A DNA stretch of 64,000 nucleotides, taken from assembly GCF_900114475.1 (NCBI RefSeq), contig NZ_FOTE01000004.1:313580-377579 (forward strand), written 5' to 3'. Of this stretch, positions 63,739-64,000 are shown piece by piece; the stretch's first letter is position 1, and every line of letters starts with the position of its first letter. Under the pieces are notes generated by a model, which saw only the letters and a program-made list of their open reading frames with translations, was not told where the DNA came from and ran no database searches. A program made the position numbers and the translations under genes. Source of the DNA: Paenibacillus sp. 1_12. Its GTDB lineage: Bacteria > Bacillota > Bacilli > Paenibacillales > NBRC-103111.

Positions 63739-64000
63739 TTAATATATTCGGTGAATCACTTCCTCGAAGTCAGGTTCTTCCATATGGACGTCAGCAATGG
63801 TGCCCCACTGCTCAATTTGTCGTAATACATCCATGGCTTGTGTACTCCTTCGGTTGCACTGTATAGTGATTTCATTTTCAGTTTGGCCGATAACTAGAAA
63901 AGCACCGCTCCATTCCAACGGAACATGTACCCGTTCTGCAAAGCTGATTCTCATTATCGTTGGCAATCCGATTTTCTCTCTCAAACGGTCAATGGTTCCA
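63739..64000 (-). CDS. ABC transporter ATP-binding protein, C-terminal end (cut by window edge)
   Basis: About 87 residues are visible; the frame is open to base 64000. It begins in 'GTIDRLREKIGLP', which matches the region after the H-loop in NosF/YxlF-type ATPases ('...GT-DELR'), and ends 'MEEPDFEEVIHRIY', the usual tail of these proteins. So it is probably the ATPase of an ABC-2 type exporter, not of the sugar importers. Walker motifs lie outside the window. Confidence 0.7.
   Translation of the reverse strand, partial: GTIDRLREKIGLPTIMRISFAERVHVPLEWSGAFLVIGQTENEITIQCNRRSTQAMDVLRQIEQWGTIADVHMEEPDFEEVIHRIY

Noticed and set aside
1-64000. tRNA, rRNA, prophage or integrase att sites
   Set aside because: No cloverleaf, rRNA core sequence, phage genes or integrase seen in either strand.

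Overview
The window looks like chromosome from a Paenibacillus-type Firmicute. The basis is strong AGGAGG-type ribosome sites, frequent TTG/GTG starts, LplA/LplB/YtcP-like sugar ABC importers that carry no ATPase gene of their own, YesM-like histidine kinases paired with AraC-type response regulators, KtrB, a YuzB-family protein and a class I cyclic-di-GMP riboswitch. The genus is an inference from gene content.

Bases 1-38,700 are a carbohydrate-utilisation region, mostly on the + strand. It starts with the end of a solute-binding protein and a PP2C-like phosphatase. System A follows: a GH130 phosphorylase, a kinase/regulator pair, a binding lipoprotein, two permeases, a second binding lipoprotein and a large secreted glycosidase-like protein with three repeated carbohydrate-binding modules. 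System B has a binding lipoprotein, two permeases, then kinase, a second binding protein and regulator. A WYL regulator, two GNAT acetyltransferases, a DinB-fold protein, cysK and an alpha/beta hydrolase separate it from system C (binding lipoprotein, two permeases, kinase, regulator, GH2 beta-mannosidase). GH130 and beta-mannosidase together suggest beta-mannan or manno-oligosaccharide use, while the secreted protein resembles alpha-galactosidases. The system A GH130 and binding-protein promoters share an ungapped 63-base layout, so one regulator probably controls both.

Bases 38,800-44,200 hold an IS3-family element with a 3-base target duplication, a methyltransferase, a 540-base stretch without a convincing gene, a PIG-L deacetylase, a lone murF and a small membrane protein. 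System D (44,594-50,601) is a paralogue of system A: two permeases and a binding lipoprotein, followed by a membrane-bound AraC regulator that replaces the two-component pair. A 37-base tandem repeat lies directly upstream of that regulator.

Bases 50,700-64,000 are mainly housekeeping: a LysR/threonine synthase divergent pair, a cysteine-free HesB-like protein, a YuzB-family protein, an AT-rich acetyltransferase, a DHH phosphoesterase, KtrB, a THUMP RNA methyltransferase, an O-methyltransferase, a secreted stalk-domain protein, a small membrane protein, an MFS exporter and the end of an ABC ATPase. The most unusual item here is a c-di-GMP-I riboswitch with its own terminator in front of a 98-residue protein that I do not recognise. 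I saw no tRNA, rRNA or CRISPR array.
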